This document shows positions 28,936-37,399 of a stretch of DNA of 64,000 nt, one piece after another (the first letter of the stretch is position 1; every line of letters begins with the position of its first letter). The notes below the pieces were generated by a model that was given only the letters and a program-made list of their open reading frames with translations, had not been told where the DNA came from and ran no database searches. The stretch is from Flammeovirgaceae bacterium SG7u.111 (GTDB taxonomy: Bacteria > Bacteroidota > Bacteroidia > Cytophagales > Flammeovirgaceae), in NCBI GenBank assembly GCA_034044135.1, contig CP139021.1, positions 1,317,635-1,381,634 of the forward strand, given 5' to 3'. Position numbers and translations under genes: made by a program.

Positions 28936-29856
28936 ATGATTGAAAATATGAAGTTTATCGATTCGCACATACACATGTCGTCCCGCACTACGGACGACTA
29001 TCAAGCTATGCGTGATGCTGGCATAGTAGCCGTAATTGAGCCTGCTTTTTGGATGGGGCAGCCACGCACCGAAGTAGGTACGTTCAAAGATTATTTTAGC
29101 AGCTTGGTTGGTTGGGAACGATTCAGGGCGAGCCAGTTTGGTATAAAGCATTATTGCACTATCGGCATCAACTCTAAGGAGGCGAACAACGAGGTACTTG
29201 CCGAGCAGGTGGCGGAGCTTTTGCCTTTGTACATTTACAAAGAGGGTGTAGTAGGAGTGGGCGAGATTGGCTACGATGACCAAACCCCTGCCGAGGATAA
29301 GATTTTCCGTTTACAGCTGGACTTGGCGAAGGAAGCTGGGTTGCCAGTGCAAATCCATACGCCGCATAGGGATAAGAAAAACGGTACGTCGAAGTCGATG
29401 GATGTGTGCATTGAGCACGGGCTTGAACCAAATATGGTGGTGATTGACCACAATAATGAGGAAACTGTGAAAGAGGTGTTGGATAGAGGCTTTTGGGCGG
29501 CATTTACCATTTACCCCAATACCAAAATGGGGAATAAGCGCATGGCGGAAGTGGTGAAGCAATATGGCCCTGAGCGAATCATTGTCGATAGCTCGGCCGA
29601 TTGGGGGGTGAGCGACCCGTTGGCTGTGCCCAAAACCGCTGCACTGATGGCAGAAATGGGTATTCCCGAAGAACACATCCGCCTGACTTGCTACCAAAAT
29701 GCCTTGGATGCTTATACGCAAAGTGGGCAGATGGACGAGAGCGATTGGCTAAATTCCGAGCCTATCGATCAGCGAAAGCAGTTTTCTGGTAATACAGTTT
29801 TGAGGGGGCAAAAACCGCTGATAGAAGGGGAAGAAGAGTCGAATATTATAGAGTAA
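28936..29856 (+). CDS. eboB: TatD-family metal-dependent hydrolase, EboB type
   Basis: A 306-residue TIM-barrel metal hydrolase. The family metal motif HxH is in FIDSHIHMSS; further ligands are expected at the Glu of GVGEIGYDD, His of PVQIHTPHRD, His of MVVIDHNNEE and Asp of RIIVDSSADWG. It differs from true TatD nucleases (compare 37400-38176), for example in AFWMGQPRTEVGTFKDYF after the first strand, and matches the EboB branch. It lies between the methyltransferase and eboC. ATG 28936 is used; ATG 28948 (MKFIDSH) is possible. The reaction is not known. Confidence 0.8.
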   Translation: MIENMKFIDSHIHMSSRTTDDYQAMRDAGIVAVIEPAFWMGQPRTEVGTFKDYFSSLVGWERFRASQFGIKHYCTIGINSKEANNEVLAEQVAELLPLYIYKEGVVGVGEIGYDDQTPAEDKIFRLQLDLAKEAGLPVQIHTPHRDKKNGTSKSMDVCIEHGLEPNMVVIDHNNEETVKEVLDRGFWAAFTIYPNTKMGNKRMAEVVKQYGPERIIVDSSADWGVSDPLAVPKTAALMAEMGIPEEHIRLTCYQNALDAYTQSGQMDESDWLNSEPIDQRKQFSGNTVLRGQKPLIEGEEESNIIE

Positions 29857-29876
29857 AATAGCATCTGAAAAAACAC

Positions 29877-29912
29877 AAAAGGTTGCCATTTTTTTCAAGT
29901 TGGCGACCTTTT
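29877..29912 (+). terminator. Terminator-like hairpin between eboB and eboC
   Basis: A 12-bp stem with one G-U pair (29877-29888 with 29901-29912) and T residues after it, ending only 15 bases before the eboC start. It could end or attenuate the eboA-eboB transcript. Confidence 0.7.
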
Positions 29913-29927
29913 TTATTGTAATTAAAA

Positions 29928-30833
29928 ATGAAACCATACCTTATTTTGATGCGGCCAGCGAATATAGTGACCGCTATTGCCGATATTTTGTTGGGCTTTG
30001 CCGTGGCTATGTTTGTACTGGGAAAAGCTGACGGTTTTGCATGGTGGGAGTTTGCTCGCCATAGTCACGGGTTATGGCATTTGATTTTGGCCACGGTAGG
30101 TCTCTATGGAGGAGGAGTGGTATTGAACGATGTATTTGACTATGAGTTAGATAAAAAAGAGCGCCCCGAGCGTCCGCTTCCTTCGGGACAGGTTTCGGTG
30201 ACGGCTGCTGCTGTTTTTGGGGCTGCTCTACTTGTTTTTGGGGTAGCCGCCGCTAGTTTTGTTTCGGTAGAAAGCGGCATTATTGCTTTTGCAGTAGGAG
30301 CGTTGGCGGTTATTTACGATTACTGGGGCAAGCACCAAGACTTTTTAGGTCCAATAAATATGGGTATGTGTCGAGGGGGAAATCTGCTTTTGGGCGTGGG
30401 CGTGGTGGCTGGTGCTGTGGCGAGCTATTGGTTTTTAGCCTTTGTTCCCATTTTGTTCATTGCAACCATTACTATGATAAGCCGAGGCGAGGTACATGGA
30501 GGAAGTCCTGTGGCACTTCGAGCTGCTGTGGTAATGTATCTGTTAGTAATAGGCTTCATTGCTTCTTTAGGCTTTATGAGTGGCTTCCAGCTCTATTCGG
30601 CAATGCCGTTTCTTTTGCTCTTTGCCTATTTTGTTTTCCCCGCCCTGTTCAAAGCTCTGCAAAATCCTTCCCAAGGACCGCTGATAGGCAAGGCAGTAAA
30701 AGCTGGAGTTATTTCCCTTATCATTATGGATGCTGCCATAGCGGCTGGTTTTTGTGGTTGGCCATATGGCTTACTTGTGTTGGCGCTGCTGCCTATCTCT
30801 ATTTTACTGGCAAAAGTCTTTGCAGTTACCTAA
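29928..30833 (+). CDS. eboC: UbiA-like prenyltransferase, EboC type
   Basis: A 301-residue integral membrane protein of about eight helices from the UbiA superfamily, which moves isoprenyl groups onto aromatic or other acceptors. The first Asp-rich motif is NDVFDYELDKKERPERPLPS, where Asn/Asp residues bind Mg-diphosphate. The second region is weaker (VIYDYWGKHQDFLGPINMGM), as expected for the EboC branch. The start MKPYLILMRPANIVTAIADI is typical. It follows eboB by 71 bp, but with a strong hairpin in between. eboD, eboE and eboF, usually next in this cluster type, are not found here or anywhere in the window. Confidence 0.82.
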   Translation: MKPYLILMRPANIVTAIADILLGFAVAMFVLGKADGFAWWEFARHSHGLWHLILATVGLYGGGVVLNDVFDYELDKKERPERPLPSGQVSVTAAAVFGAALLVFGVAAASFVSVESGIIAFAVGALAVIYDYWGKHQDFLGPINMGMCRGGNLLLGVGVVAGAVASYWFLAFVPILFIATITMISRGEVHGGSPVALRAAVVMYLLVIGFIASLGFMSGFQLYSAMPFLLLFAYFVFPALFKALQNPSQGPLIGKAVKAGVISLIIMDAAIAAGFCGWPYGLLVLALLPISILLAKVFAVT

Positions 30834-30967
30834 TAAAGTTAGTCTTTGGATGAACTATTGTATTGCCTTATTGTTAATTTATCATTGCTAAAAGGCGTCT
30901 ATCGACAAAGGGTATTTGTCTGATTAGATAGGACTAACGGTATAGTTTTACACCAACCCAATAAGGC

Positions 30968-32056
30968 ATGCGATTATTCACGATCAAAAAAAGTCTTCTC
31001 TTATATATATTATTTTCATTTTCCTTTGTCTACGGACAGATTGATTATAACAACTTAGAAAACTGGACTTCCCACCCCGAAAAAGAAGACCTTGCCGATC
31101 TTGTTCCGCAAGCTGAAGGGTTAAAAAATAACCAGGAAAATGCAGGTGTAGATGTCTTTTATATTCATCCTACTACCTTCATTTTTAGCATGAAGGCAAA
31201 AAATGCAAAGATTGACAAGAAAAAGGTAAACAAGCGCACCGATTATGTGACGATGAACCAAGCGAGTGTGTTCAATGGATCTTGCAAAGTGTTTGCCCCT
31301 CGGTATCGCCAAGCGTCCATCATTACTTTCTTAAAGAAGCCTAAACAGAAAAGAACAGATATTTTTGATTTGGCTTATGCCGATGTGAAAAAAGCGTTTG
31401 AAAACTATTTGACCAACCATAATTATGGGCGACCTATCATAATTGCAGGGCATAGTCAAGGGAGTTATTTGGGCTTGAGACTTTTGAAAGAGTTCTTTGA
31501 TGGGAAAGAACTTCAAGATCAGTTGATAGCTGCTTATTTGATTGGGAATGCTGCGGCTACTCCAGTTGAGGTGTATGAGGATTATTTCAAAGAATTGAAA
31601 CCTGCACAAGGACGAGATGATACCGGAGTGGTGGTGACATGGAATACTTACAGTAAAACAGGTGATAAATTGTATTATTTCAACAATGATCTTCTATACT
31701 ATAACGATGGGTTTCAGTCAAACAAAGGTAAAAAAATGGTATCGATCAATCCACTGAATTGGAAAACAGACACCACATTTGCTGAAAATAATTTGAGCTT
31801 GGGTGGGGTGAAGCTTGAAAAGAATGCAAAGAAATATGGCCTGGTCGATCCACAGTTGACAAGTGCGCAACTAGATAATGGTATTTTGAGAATAGAACGT
31901 CCTAATGCGAAAGGGTACAAAGTTCCTTTTGATAAGGATTATCACATTTTTGATTACAGTATTTTTTATCTCAATATCCGAAAGAACGTAGCAGATAGGA
32001 TTGCCGCCTTTTGGGAAACTGAAAGGGGACAAGATGAGCTTCCTACAGGCAAATAA
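30968..32056 (+). CDS. DUF3089 alpha/beta-hydrolase-like exported protein
   Basis: A 362-residue protein with a signal peptide (about 1-22, LLLYILFSFSFVYGQ). The nucleophile elbow AGHSQGSYLGLRLL gives the Ser of a GxSxG motif. An N-terminal segment VDVFYIHPTTF and the middle NGSCKVFAPRYRQAS are characteristic of DUF3089 proteins. Late residues KDYHIFDYSIFYLNIRKN may hold the His of the triad. Substrate unknown; an esterase or lipase-like role is likely. It starts 134 bp after eboC on the same strand, but nothing shows that it belongs to the ebo pathway. A terminator follows, shared with the converging SPFH gene. Confidence 0.87.
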   Translation: MRLFTIKKSLLLYILFSFSFVYGQIDYNNLENWTSHPEKEDLADLVPQAEGLKNNQENAGVDVFYIHPTTFIFSMKAKNAKIDKKKVNKRTDYVTMNQASVFNGSCKVFAPRYRQASIITFLKKPKQKRTDIFDLAYADVKKAFENYLTNHNYGRPIIIAGHSQGSYLGLRLLKEFFDGKELQDQLIAAYLIGNAAATPVEVYEDYFKELKPAQGRDDTGVVVTWNTYSKTGDKLYYFNNDLLYYNDGFQSNKGKKMVSINPLNWKTDTTFAENNLSLGGVKLEKNAKKYGLVDPQLTSAQLDNGILRIERPNAKGYKVPFDKDYHIFDYSIFYLNIRKNVADRIAAFWETERGQDELPTGK

Positions 32057-32078
32057 GTTAATCAGGCTTGGAATATAT

Positions 32079-32112
32079 AAAAGTGGAGCTACGGTAAAGT
32101 AACTCCACTTTT
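32079..32112. terminator. Terminator between the DUF3089 and SPFH genes
   Basis: Stem 32079-32088 with 32103-32112 (10 bp, perfect), followed by a T run on the plus strand; it lies between two converging genes. Confidence 0.75.
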
Positions 32113-32130
32113 TTTTGAAAAAAACATTCT

Positions 32131-32958
32131 TTACTTATCATCCCCACCGCCCAAAATAATAGGCAAACCGTCTTTTCCACCACCAATAATAACTACTTTT
32201 GAGTTTTGGGATTTGGCAAGTTCGAGTGTTGATTCGATGCCTTTCCACTTCAAAAGTTTGTCGGAAATCCCTTCCGAAACAATGTCTTGGAAATCTTTAA
32301 TACCTTGTGCTTCAATTTTCTTCCTTTCTGCTTCTTTTAGCTCTTTTTCCAACCGAAACTCGTATTCTTTAGACTCTTGCTCTTGCTTCAGCTTATTTTC
32401 AATAGCCGTTTTGATAGTAGCAGGAAGCACTACGCTTCTGATGAGGATAGCATCTAATAAGATATACTTTTCTTCTACATTTGCTTTGGTCTCATCATAA
32501 ATTTCTTTTTGGATGATGTCCCTTTTGGTCGAATAAAGTTCTTCAGGGTCGTATTCGCCAATTACCTTCCTTACAGAAGACCTAACCTCTGGGGTGATGA
32601 TGACATTTTGATAATCCTGCCCAATTTCCTTTTGCATCCTCCCTAAGTCTGCAAGGGTAGGGCGGTAGCGAATTGATACATCTACTATGATGGAAAGACC
32701 ATTTTTGGAGAGTACCTCCATTTCCATACGCTCTTCTTGTACACGTACGTTGTAGATATACATGGTATTCCATGGAGCTTTGATATGAAAGCCTTCAGAG
32801 TAGTACCTATCGGTTACTGTTCCAGAGCCAAATTTCTCGTAGAGCACACCAGCCTGGCCCGATTGGATAGTTACGAATATATTACTTGACAAGAAGAGCA
32901 AGAAGATAATAACGATAACACTCGTGGTAATGAGCGGTAAAAAATTTTTATTTTTCAT
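32131..32958 (-). CDS. SPFH/prohibitin-family membrane protein
   Basis: A 275-residue protein with an N-terminal membrane helix (about 9-31) and an SPFH (band 7) domain from about 33 to 190 (SGQAGVLYEKFGSG, SIIVDVSIRYRP, DAILIRSVVLP). A charged coiled coil follows (about 190-225, KLKQEQESKEYEFRLEKELK), and a Gly-rich tail ends GGGDDK. Prohibitin-like proteins form large membrane rings that organise lipids and restrain membrane proteases such as FtsH; the client here is unknown. It is a single gene, converging with the DUF3089 gene. Confidence 0.9.
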   Translation of the reverse strand: MKNKNFLPLITTSVIVIIFLLFLSSNIFVTIQSGQAGVLYEKFGSGTVTDRYYSEGFHIKAPWNTMYIYNVRVQEERMEMEVLSKNGLSIIVDVSIRYRPTLADLGRMQKEIGQDYQNVIITPEVRSSVRKVIGEYDPEELYSTKRDIIQKEIYDETKANVEEKYILLDAILIRSVVLPATIKTAIENKLKQEQESKEYEFRLEKELKEAERKKIEAQGIKDFQDIVSEGISDKLLKWKGIESTLELAKSQNSKVVIIGGGKDGLPIILGGGDDK

Positions 32959-33167
32959 GAGTGATTTTATTTGTTGAATTTCGATAGCATAGCATGATGC
33001 TTTATTAGTATAAGAATAAAAAGAAGGATTTTGTTGGGTGAAATTCCCTTTTGATCAAAGCTAGTTAATTATTGACTAAGATGCTTGTTGGTTATTTAAG
33101 TGTAGGTGGTTATTATTGGGAAAGAAGAATGATTATTCCCTTAAGATTAAAATAAAAAATAAAAAAA

Positions 33168-33491
33168 ATGAGCAAAGAGGAAAAAGACCAAAATTCAAAC
33201 CAGATCAATATTGAGCTTTCAGAAGAAGTAGCAGAAGGAGTTTATGCTAATTTAGCGATGATAGCACATTCCAACAGCGAGTTTGTGATCGACTTTATTC
33301 GGTTGATGCCAGGAGTGCCTAAGGCAAAGGTGAAGTCAAGAATTATCATCACCCCAGAGCATGCGAAAAGATTGCTCATGGCCCTGAATGATAATGTGCA
33401 AAAATACGAGGCTACGTTTGGCTCCATTAAGCGTACAGAAGAAGCTCCTAAGTTTCCCATGAATTTTGGAGGGACAATGGGAGAAGCTTAA
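33168..33491 (+). CDS. DUF3467 domain-containing protein
   Basis: A 107-residue soluble protein covered almost wholly by DUF3467. Recognisable parts are INIELSEEVAEGVYANLAMI, then FVIDFIRLMPGVPKAKVKSR and ITPEHAKRLLMALNDNV. These small conserved proteins are of unknown function; the steroid-receptor-like phrase PGVPKAKVKSRI is constant in the family. It is transcribed alone, with a strong terminator 28 bp after the stop. Confidence 0.9.
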   Translation: MSKEEKDQNSNQINIELSEEVAEGVYANLAMIAHSNSEFVIDFIRLMPGVPKAKVKSRIIITPEHAKRLLMALNDNVQKYEATFGSIKRTEEAPKFPMNFGGTMGEA

Positions 33492-33518
33492 GTGGTTTTT
33501 GTAAGATCAAAGCATAAA

Positions 33519-33552
33519 AAAATCCCTCATACCTTGCGGTGTGGGGGATTTT
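33519..33552. terminator. Terminator between DUF3467 and exbD genes
   Basis: A 15-bp stem with two G-U pairs (33519-33533 with 33538-33552) and a 4-base loop, with A/T tracts at both ends, so it can serve both converging transcripts. Confidence 0.8.
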
Positions 33553-33576
33553 CTTTTTGTGATAAATCCGAGCTTC

Positions 33577-34035
33577 TTATAAAGCACCTGGCAAACTTGA
33601 ATAGTTTACTTTGAGGGCATTTGCCTCTCTAAGTTGCTGTCTCACGTCTGTTACAATGCCCATTTTAGCTTCTTTATCTACTTTCAAAGACATTGTGATT
33701 TTGTCCTTTTCTGCTTCGTCAAGCTTATCTTTTTCAGATAGCACAAACATTGGAATTTCGTCTGGAGTAAAAAGCGCATCGTTTAGTTGGATACGTGGTT
33801 CTTTACCAAACTTATCAACCTCTTTTGGTTTTCCAATATAAATGTAGCTTACTAGCGACTTTTGCTCAAGCTTGGTAAGCTGGGTAGCTGCAGGGAGTTT
33901 ATTTTCTACCATTAAGGTATTTTCCCTCATTACCGTGGTTACCATGAAGAAGAACAAAAGCATGAAAATGATATCAGGCAAAGCTGAAGTAGGGATTTCT
34001 TCACTGGTATTAGTTTTCTTTTTGAATTTAGCCAT
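33577..34035 (-). CDS. ExbD/TolR-family biopolymer transport protein (second ExbD)
   Basis: A 152-residue inner-membrane stator subunit. The single helix (about 16-36) begins SALPDIIFMLLFFFMVTTVM, with the Asp (about residue 19) needed for proton passage in ExbD/TolR. The rest is a periplasmic domain that may grip peptidoglycan or TonB-like partners. ATG 34035 (MAKFKKK) is chosen; a TTG three codons upstream is less likely. It is the last gene of a four-gene minus-strand operon (ExbB, small membrane protein, ExbD, ExbD) and lies 34 bp after the first exbD. Confidence 0.92.
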   Translation of the reverse strand: MAKFKKKTNTSEEIPTSALPDIIFMLLFFFMVTTVMRENTLMVENKLPAATQLTKLEQKSLVSYIYIGKPKEVDKFGKEPRIQLNDALFTPDEIPMFVLSEKDKLDEAEKDKITMSLKVDKEAKMGIVTDVRQQLREANALKVNYSSLPGAL

Positions 34036-34069
34036 AGCTTTCAAAAGTTTAAGTTTGTGAAAATATCCG

Positions 34070-34636
34070 TTACTGAGCGATTTTACTCACATCAGTAGGT
34101 TCAGCATCCGATACTTGATAAGGAAAAGCTTTTCTTGCGTCATCGTACATCGCTTCGTCCTCTTCCGAGTTTTTCCTATCGAGTTTCAAATATTCTTCGA
34201 GTGTTATGCCTAAGTGCTCTGCTCTCAGTTCGTTATATGCTCTTTTGAGCGCATCAAGAACTGAAATATACATCTCGTAGCTAGTACCACGGTCAGCTTT
34301 TAGAGATACTACGGCATCCTTGGGGCTTTCTGACAAGTCAGGATCCTCCCCATTGTTGGTTACAAATCTTTTAACGGCTTCTTTCAACTCTGGTATTTCC
34401 ATCACTTCCTCTTCCACAAGCATCAAATCGTTTGAATTCAACTGGATGTTGAAAATGTTTCGTTGCTTGAGCTTGATTTCTACACGATCTTCAACTTTTG
34501 GTGGCAACTGTACATACAGACCTTTGTCTGATGCGATGGTTGTAGTAACCAAGAAGAAGATGAGCAATAGAAACGCGATGTCTGCCATGGAACCTGAGTT
34601 GACCTCTGCACCAGGTCTATTTTTTCCTTTAGGCAT
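34070..34636 (-). CDS. ExbD/TolR-family biopolymer transport protein (first ExbD)
   Basis: A 188-residue ExbD with the helix at about 14-35 (SGSMADIAFLLLIFFLVTTT), again carrying the conserved Asp (about residue 20). The periplasmic part is longer than in the second ExbD and contains VVSLKADRGTSYEMYISVLD, the usual ExbD beta-alpha motif. It would form the proton-driven motor with ExbB, energising TonB and hence SusC-type import. It starts 6 bp after the small membrane protein gene. Two different ExbDs suggest a mixed ExbD dimer. Confidence 0.93.
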   Translation of the reverse strand: MPKGKNRPGAEVNSGSMADIAFLLLIFFLVTTTIASDKGLYVQLPPKVEDRVEIKLKQRNIFNIQLNSNDLMLVEEEVMEIPELKEAVKRFVTNNGEDPDLSESPKDAVVSLKADRGTSYEMYISVLDALKRAYNELRAEHLGITLEEYLKLDRKNSEEDEAMYDDARKAFPYQVSDAEPTDVSKIAQ

Positions 34637-34642
34637 AAGTTA

Positions 34643-34978
34643 CTATTTAAAAATTCGTGAAACCTCTGATACAACTATTGCAAGAGCTGCTACTACTAAT
34701 AGTATATAGAACATAATGAGTACTCCACCAATGGTTTGTGAAATTCCTGCATCTACTCCGAAAGTGGCATATTTTTCTGTTACCTCGTTACCTGCAACAG
34801 CATAACCAATAAAGAAGATGACGGCAAGAACGCCTAAACCGATGAATGTTCCAATAATACTACGTGGGTTGTCGAAGGCTTTTATCAACGGCATAACGAT
34901 TGCAAGTGCCGCAGCTAAAGCGCCTAGGATATAAGCAGCTGGTAATATATAATCTGAAAATATAGCTTCTGCTCCCAT
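34643..34978 (-). CDS. Small membrane protein of the ExbB-ExbD operon
   Basis: A 111-residue integral membrane protein with three hydrophobic helices (about 9-32, 41-63 and 83-108) and no known domain. Between the helices it has KAFDNPRSIIGTFIG and AVAGNEVTEKYATFGV. Similar short proteins sit between exbB and exbD in other Bacteroidota, which suggests a stator accessory role; that is inference from position only. Spacing is tight: 72 bp after exbB and 6 bp before exbD. Confidence 0.8.
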   Translation of the reverse strand: MGAEAIFSDYILPAAYILGALAAALAIVMPLIKAFDNPRSIIGTFIGLGVLAVIFFIGYAVAGNEVTEKYATFGVDAGISQTIGGVLIMFYILLVVAALAIVVSEVSRIFK

Positions 34979-35050
34979 TTTTTCTCAATTAAAATGTAAT
35001 AAAAATTATTTATTTAATCAACTAATTCATTCCCTAAAATAAGGAGTTGA

Positions 35051-35893
35051 CTAGTTTTGGCCTACTTTGTGTTTTACCAACACGTCAACCAATGAGATAG
35101 AAGCATCTTCCATGTCGTTTACAATTGAATCTACTTTAGATACACAGTAGTTGTAGAACAACTGAAGAATAATCGCAACGATAAGACCCGCTACAGTAGT
35201 CAAAAGTGCTACTTTGATACCACCTGCTACAAGTGAAGGAGAGATATCACCAGCTGCCTCAATTGAATCAAATGCACCGATCATACCAATTACAGTACCC
35301 ATGAAACCAAGCATTGGGGCAAGTGAGATGAAAAGTGAAATCCATACAAGACCTTTTTCCAAACGACCCATTTCTACAGAACCGTAAGAGATAATTGATT
35401 TTTCAACCATTTCGATACCTTCTGAGATACGCATCAAACCTTGTGTGAAGATTGAAGCAACTGGACCTTTTGTAGCTTTAGTTACGTTCAATGCAGCATC
35501 AACACCACCTTCAGAGATAGCTTGCTCAACTCTATCAACCAATTTTTTGGTGTTTGTAGTAGCAAGGTTCAAAGAGATGATTCTTTCCAAAGCAATTGCA
35601 AGACCAAGGATCAAACAAAGCAATACAGGAGACATAAACCTCCAGTCACCTTCGATGAACTTTTCTTTTACAATCTGGTGGAAAGTAGCTTCTGCTTCTT
35701 CTTCAACAACCTCAGCAGAGGCATCTTCTTCAATAGGAGCAGGAGTTTCTGCAACTGCAGTTGAGTCGTCAGCTACAGCAGATGAGTCGACAACTTCTGT
35801 TTCAGCAGCTGCATCTTCTTGAGCTAAAGCAGTTGTCGATACACCAAATGCAACTGCGCAGTAAAAAAACAATAATGTGAATAATTTTTTCAT
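35051..35893 (-). CDS. ExbB/TolQ/MotA-family proton channel protein
   Basis: A 280-residue inner-membrane channel subunit. A signal-like N-terminus is followed by a low-complexity Ala/Val/Glu/Ser stretch (about 25-65), unusual for short ExbBs but common in this phylum. Helix 1 is at about 75-95 (MSPVLLCLILGLAIALERII). The MotA_ExbB domain (about 130-270) contains GLVWISLFISLAPMLGFMGT and GGIKVALLTTVAGLIVAIIL, which line the proton path. ATG 35893 (MKKLF) is chosen over an upstream TTG. It leads the operon, 85 bp downstream of the tRNA-Ser gene. Confidence 0.93.
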   Translation of the reverse strand: MKKLFTLLFFYCAVAFGVSTTALAQEDAAAETEVVDSSAVADDSTAVAETPAPIEEDASAEVVEEEAEATFHQIVKEKFIEGDWRFMSPVLLCLILGLAIALERIISLNLATTNTKKLVDRVEQAISEGGVDAALNVTKATKGPVASIFTQGLMRISEGIEMVEKSIISYGSVEMGRLEKGLVWISLFISLAPMLGFMGTVIGMIGAFDSIEAAGDISPSLVAGGIKVALLTTVAGLIVAIILQLFYNYCVSKVDSIVNDMEDASISLVDVLVKHKVGQN

Positions 35894-35977
35894 AACCAAA
35901 TTTTTAATTGTTCAATTTTTAATAGACTAACTATAAATACTCACTTACTTACGTGTTAAAAAATAATTCAAATTCAA

Positions 35978-36069
35978 TGGCGGAGAGAAAGGGATTCGAA
36001 CCCTTGGTACCCTTGATAGAGTACACCCGCTTTCCAGGCGAGCACCTTCAACCACTCGGTCACCTCTCC
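35978..36069 (-). tRNA. tRNA-Ser (anticodon GGA)
   Basis: A class II tRNA with a long variable arm. On the minus strand the acceptor GGAGAGG pairs with TCTCTCC (one wobble), and the anticodon loop CTGGAAA gives GGA for serine UCC/UCU codons. The T arm has GGTTCGAATCC. The discriminator is G, and CCA is encoded in the DNA (35978-35980). Confidence 0.93.
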
Positions 36070-36287
36070 TATTATTTACGCTTAGATGCCTCGTTCCAAA
36101 AATAGCAATTATTCAATTGAAAAAGAAACCCATATTTCTTCAAAAAAACTTCTTAACAATTCTACTTTTGAAATAGTAGTCGCAAATAAATTAATTATCA
36201 CTCCTTTTTGCAAGTTTTGTAAATGTTAATTTTCTTAATTACAATTGTACTTTATAAGGATGGCTCAAACTTACGAGTATACTGTAT

Positions 36288-37361
36288 TTATAGGGTTATT
36301 TCTCCACATAAGGATTTGGCTAACAGTTTTTTAACCTTGCCTAAATCTGAGTAATTCCCAAGTAATACCATTAATTTGGTGACAGCAGCTTCGCTTGTGA
36401 TGTCGCTTCCGCCTATCACACCCGTATCGCCAAGGTATTTGCTGGTAATATACTTGCCCTGGGTCACGCTACCTCCATCACACTGTGATACATTATAAAT
36501 GATAATATCACGTGAAATGGCGTCTGACACCAAATCTAAAAACCATTTGTCAGTAGGCGCATTGCCTGAACCGTATGTCTCAAGTACGATTCCCCTCAAG
36601 TCGGGTGTTTGCAAAACATGCTTAACATAGCTCTGCGATATACCTGGGAATATTTTGAGGATAAGTACATTAGGGTCTAGTTTGGTAAGGGTGCTAAAGG
36701 GTTTGTCGTTGGTCTTTCGTACTGCGGATAAGTTGTAATCTATATGGATGCCGGCTACTGCCAATGGTTGGTAATTAGCCGATTCGAATGCTGTAAAGTT
36801 AAAGTTTTGTGCCTTTTTAGATCTATTTCCTCTCAATAATAAATTATCAAAATAAATACAGACTTCGGGGATCAATGCTTTTCCATCTCTCTGTGTAGAA
36901 GCAATTTCTAAAGCAGCTATGAGATTGTCCCGAGCATCGGTTCTTGAAGCCCCAATAGGCAGTTGAGCTCCGGTAAAGATGATGGGCTTGCTAAGGTTTT
37001 TGGTCATGAAACTGATAGCAGAAGCCGTATAGGCCATGGTATCGGTGCCATGAAGCACTACAAATCCATCATATTCATCGTAGAAATCGTCAATTATTCG
37101 TGAAAGTTCTAGCCAATGGTCCAGATTTACATCAGAAGAATCGATGAGTTCTTGAAAGGATAATACCGTGAGTTCGAATTGGAACCTTTTAAGCTCTGGG
37201 ACTTGCTCTATTATGCGTTCAAAATCAAAAGGGATAAGGCTGCCGCTAGAAGGGTCATGATCCATGCCTATGGTGCCCCCAGTGTAGATCACCAATACTG
37301 AGCCGAGCGATTTCCTCCCTAGTGCTGTGTTTATATTTACAGTTTTATAATACCTGTTCAT
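36288..37361 (-). CDS. ansA: Type I (cytoplasmic) L-asparaginase
   Basis: Hydrolyses L-asparagine to aspartate and ammonia. The 357-residue protein has no signal peptide, so the cytoplasmic type is likely. Both active-site threonine motifs are visible: YTGGTIGM (about residue 29) and LHGTDTMAYTASAISFM (about 105), the latter with the TDT triad residues. The C-terminal domain is present with VLETYGSGNAP and QCDGGSVTQGKY. The gene precedes the TatD gene region on the same strand, 38 bp downstream of it, which suggests one transcript. Confidence 0.93.
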   Translation of the reverse strand: MNRYYKTVNINTALGRKSLGSVLVIYTGGTIGMDHDPSSGSLIPFDFERIIEQVPELKRFQFELTVLSFQELIDSSDVNLDHWLELSRIIDDFYDEYDGFVVLHGTDTMAYTASAISFMTKNLSKPIIFTGAQLPIGASRTDARDNLIAALEIASTQRDGKALIPEVCIYFDNLLLRGNRSKKAQNFNFTAFESANYQPLAVAGIHIDYNLSAVRKTNDKPFSTLTKLDPNVLILKIFPGISQSYVKHVLQTPDLRGIVLETYGSGNAPTDKWFLDLVSDAISRDIIIYNVSQCDGGSVTQGKYITSKYLGDTGVIGGSDITSEAAVTKLMVLLGNYSDLGKVKKLLAKSLCGEITL

Positions 37362-37399
37362 GGTTGCTTTTTGGTTGGGAGAGCAGCTCCCATCGGTTC

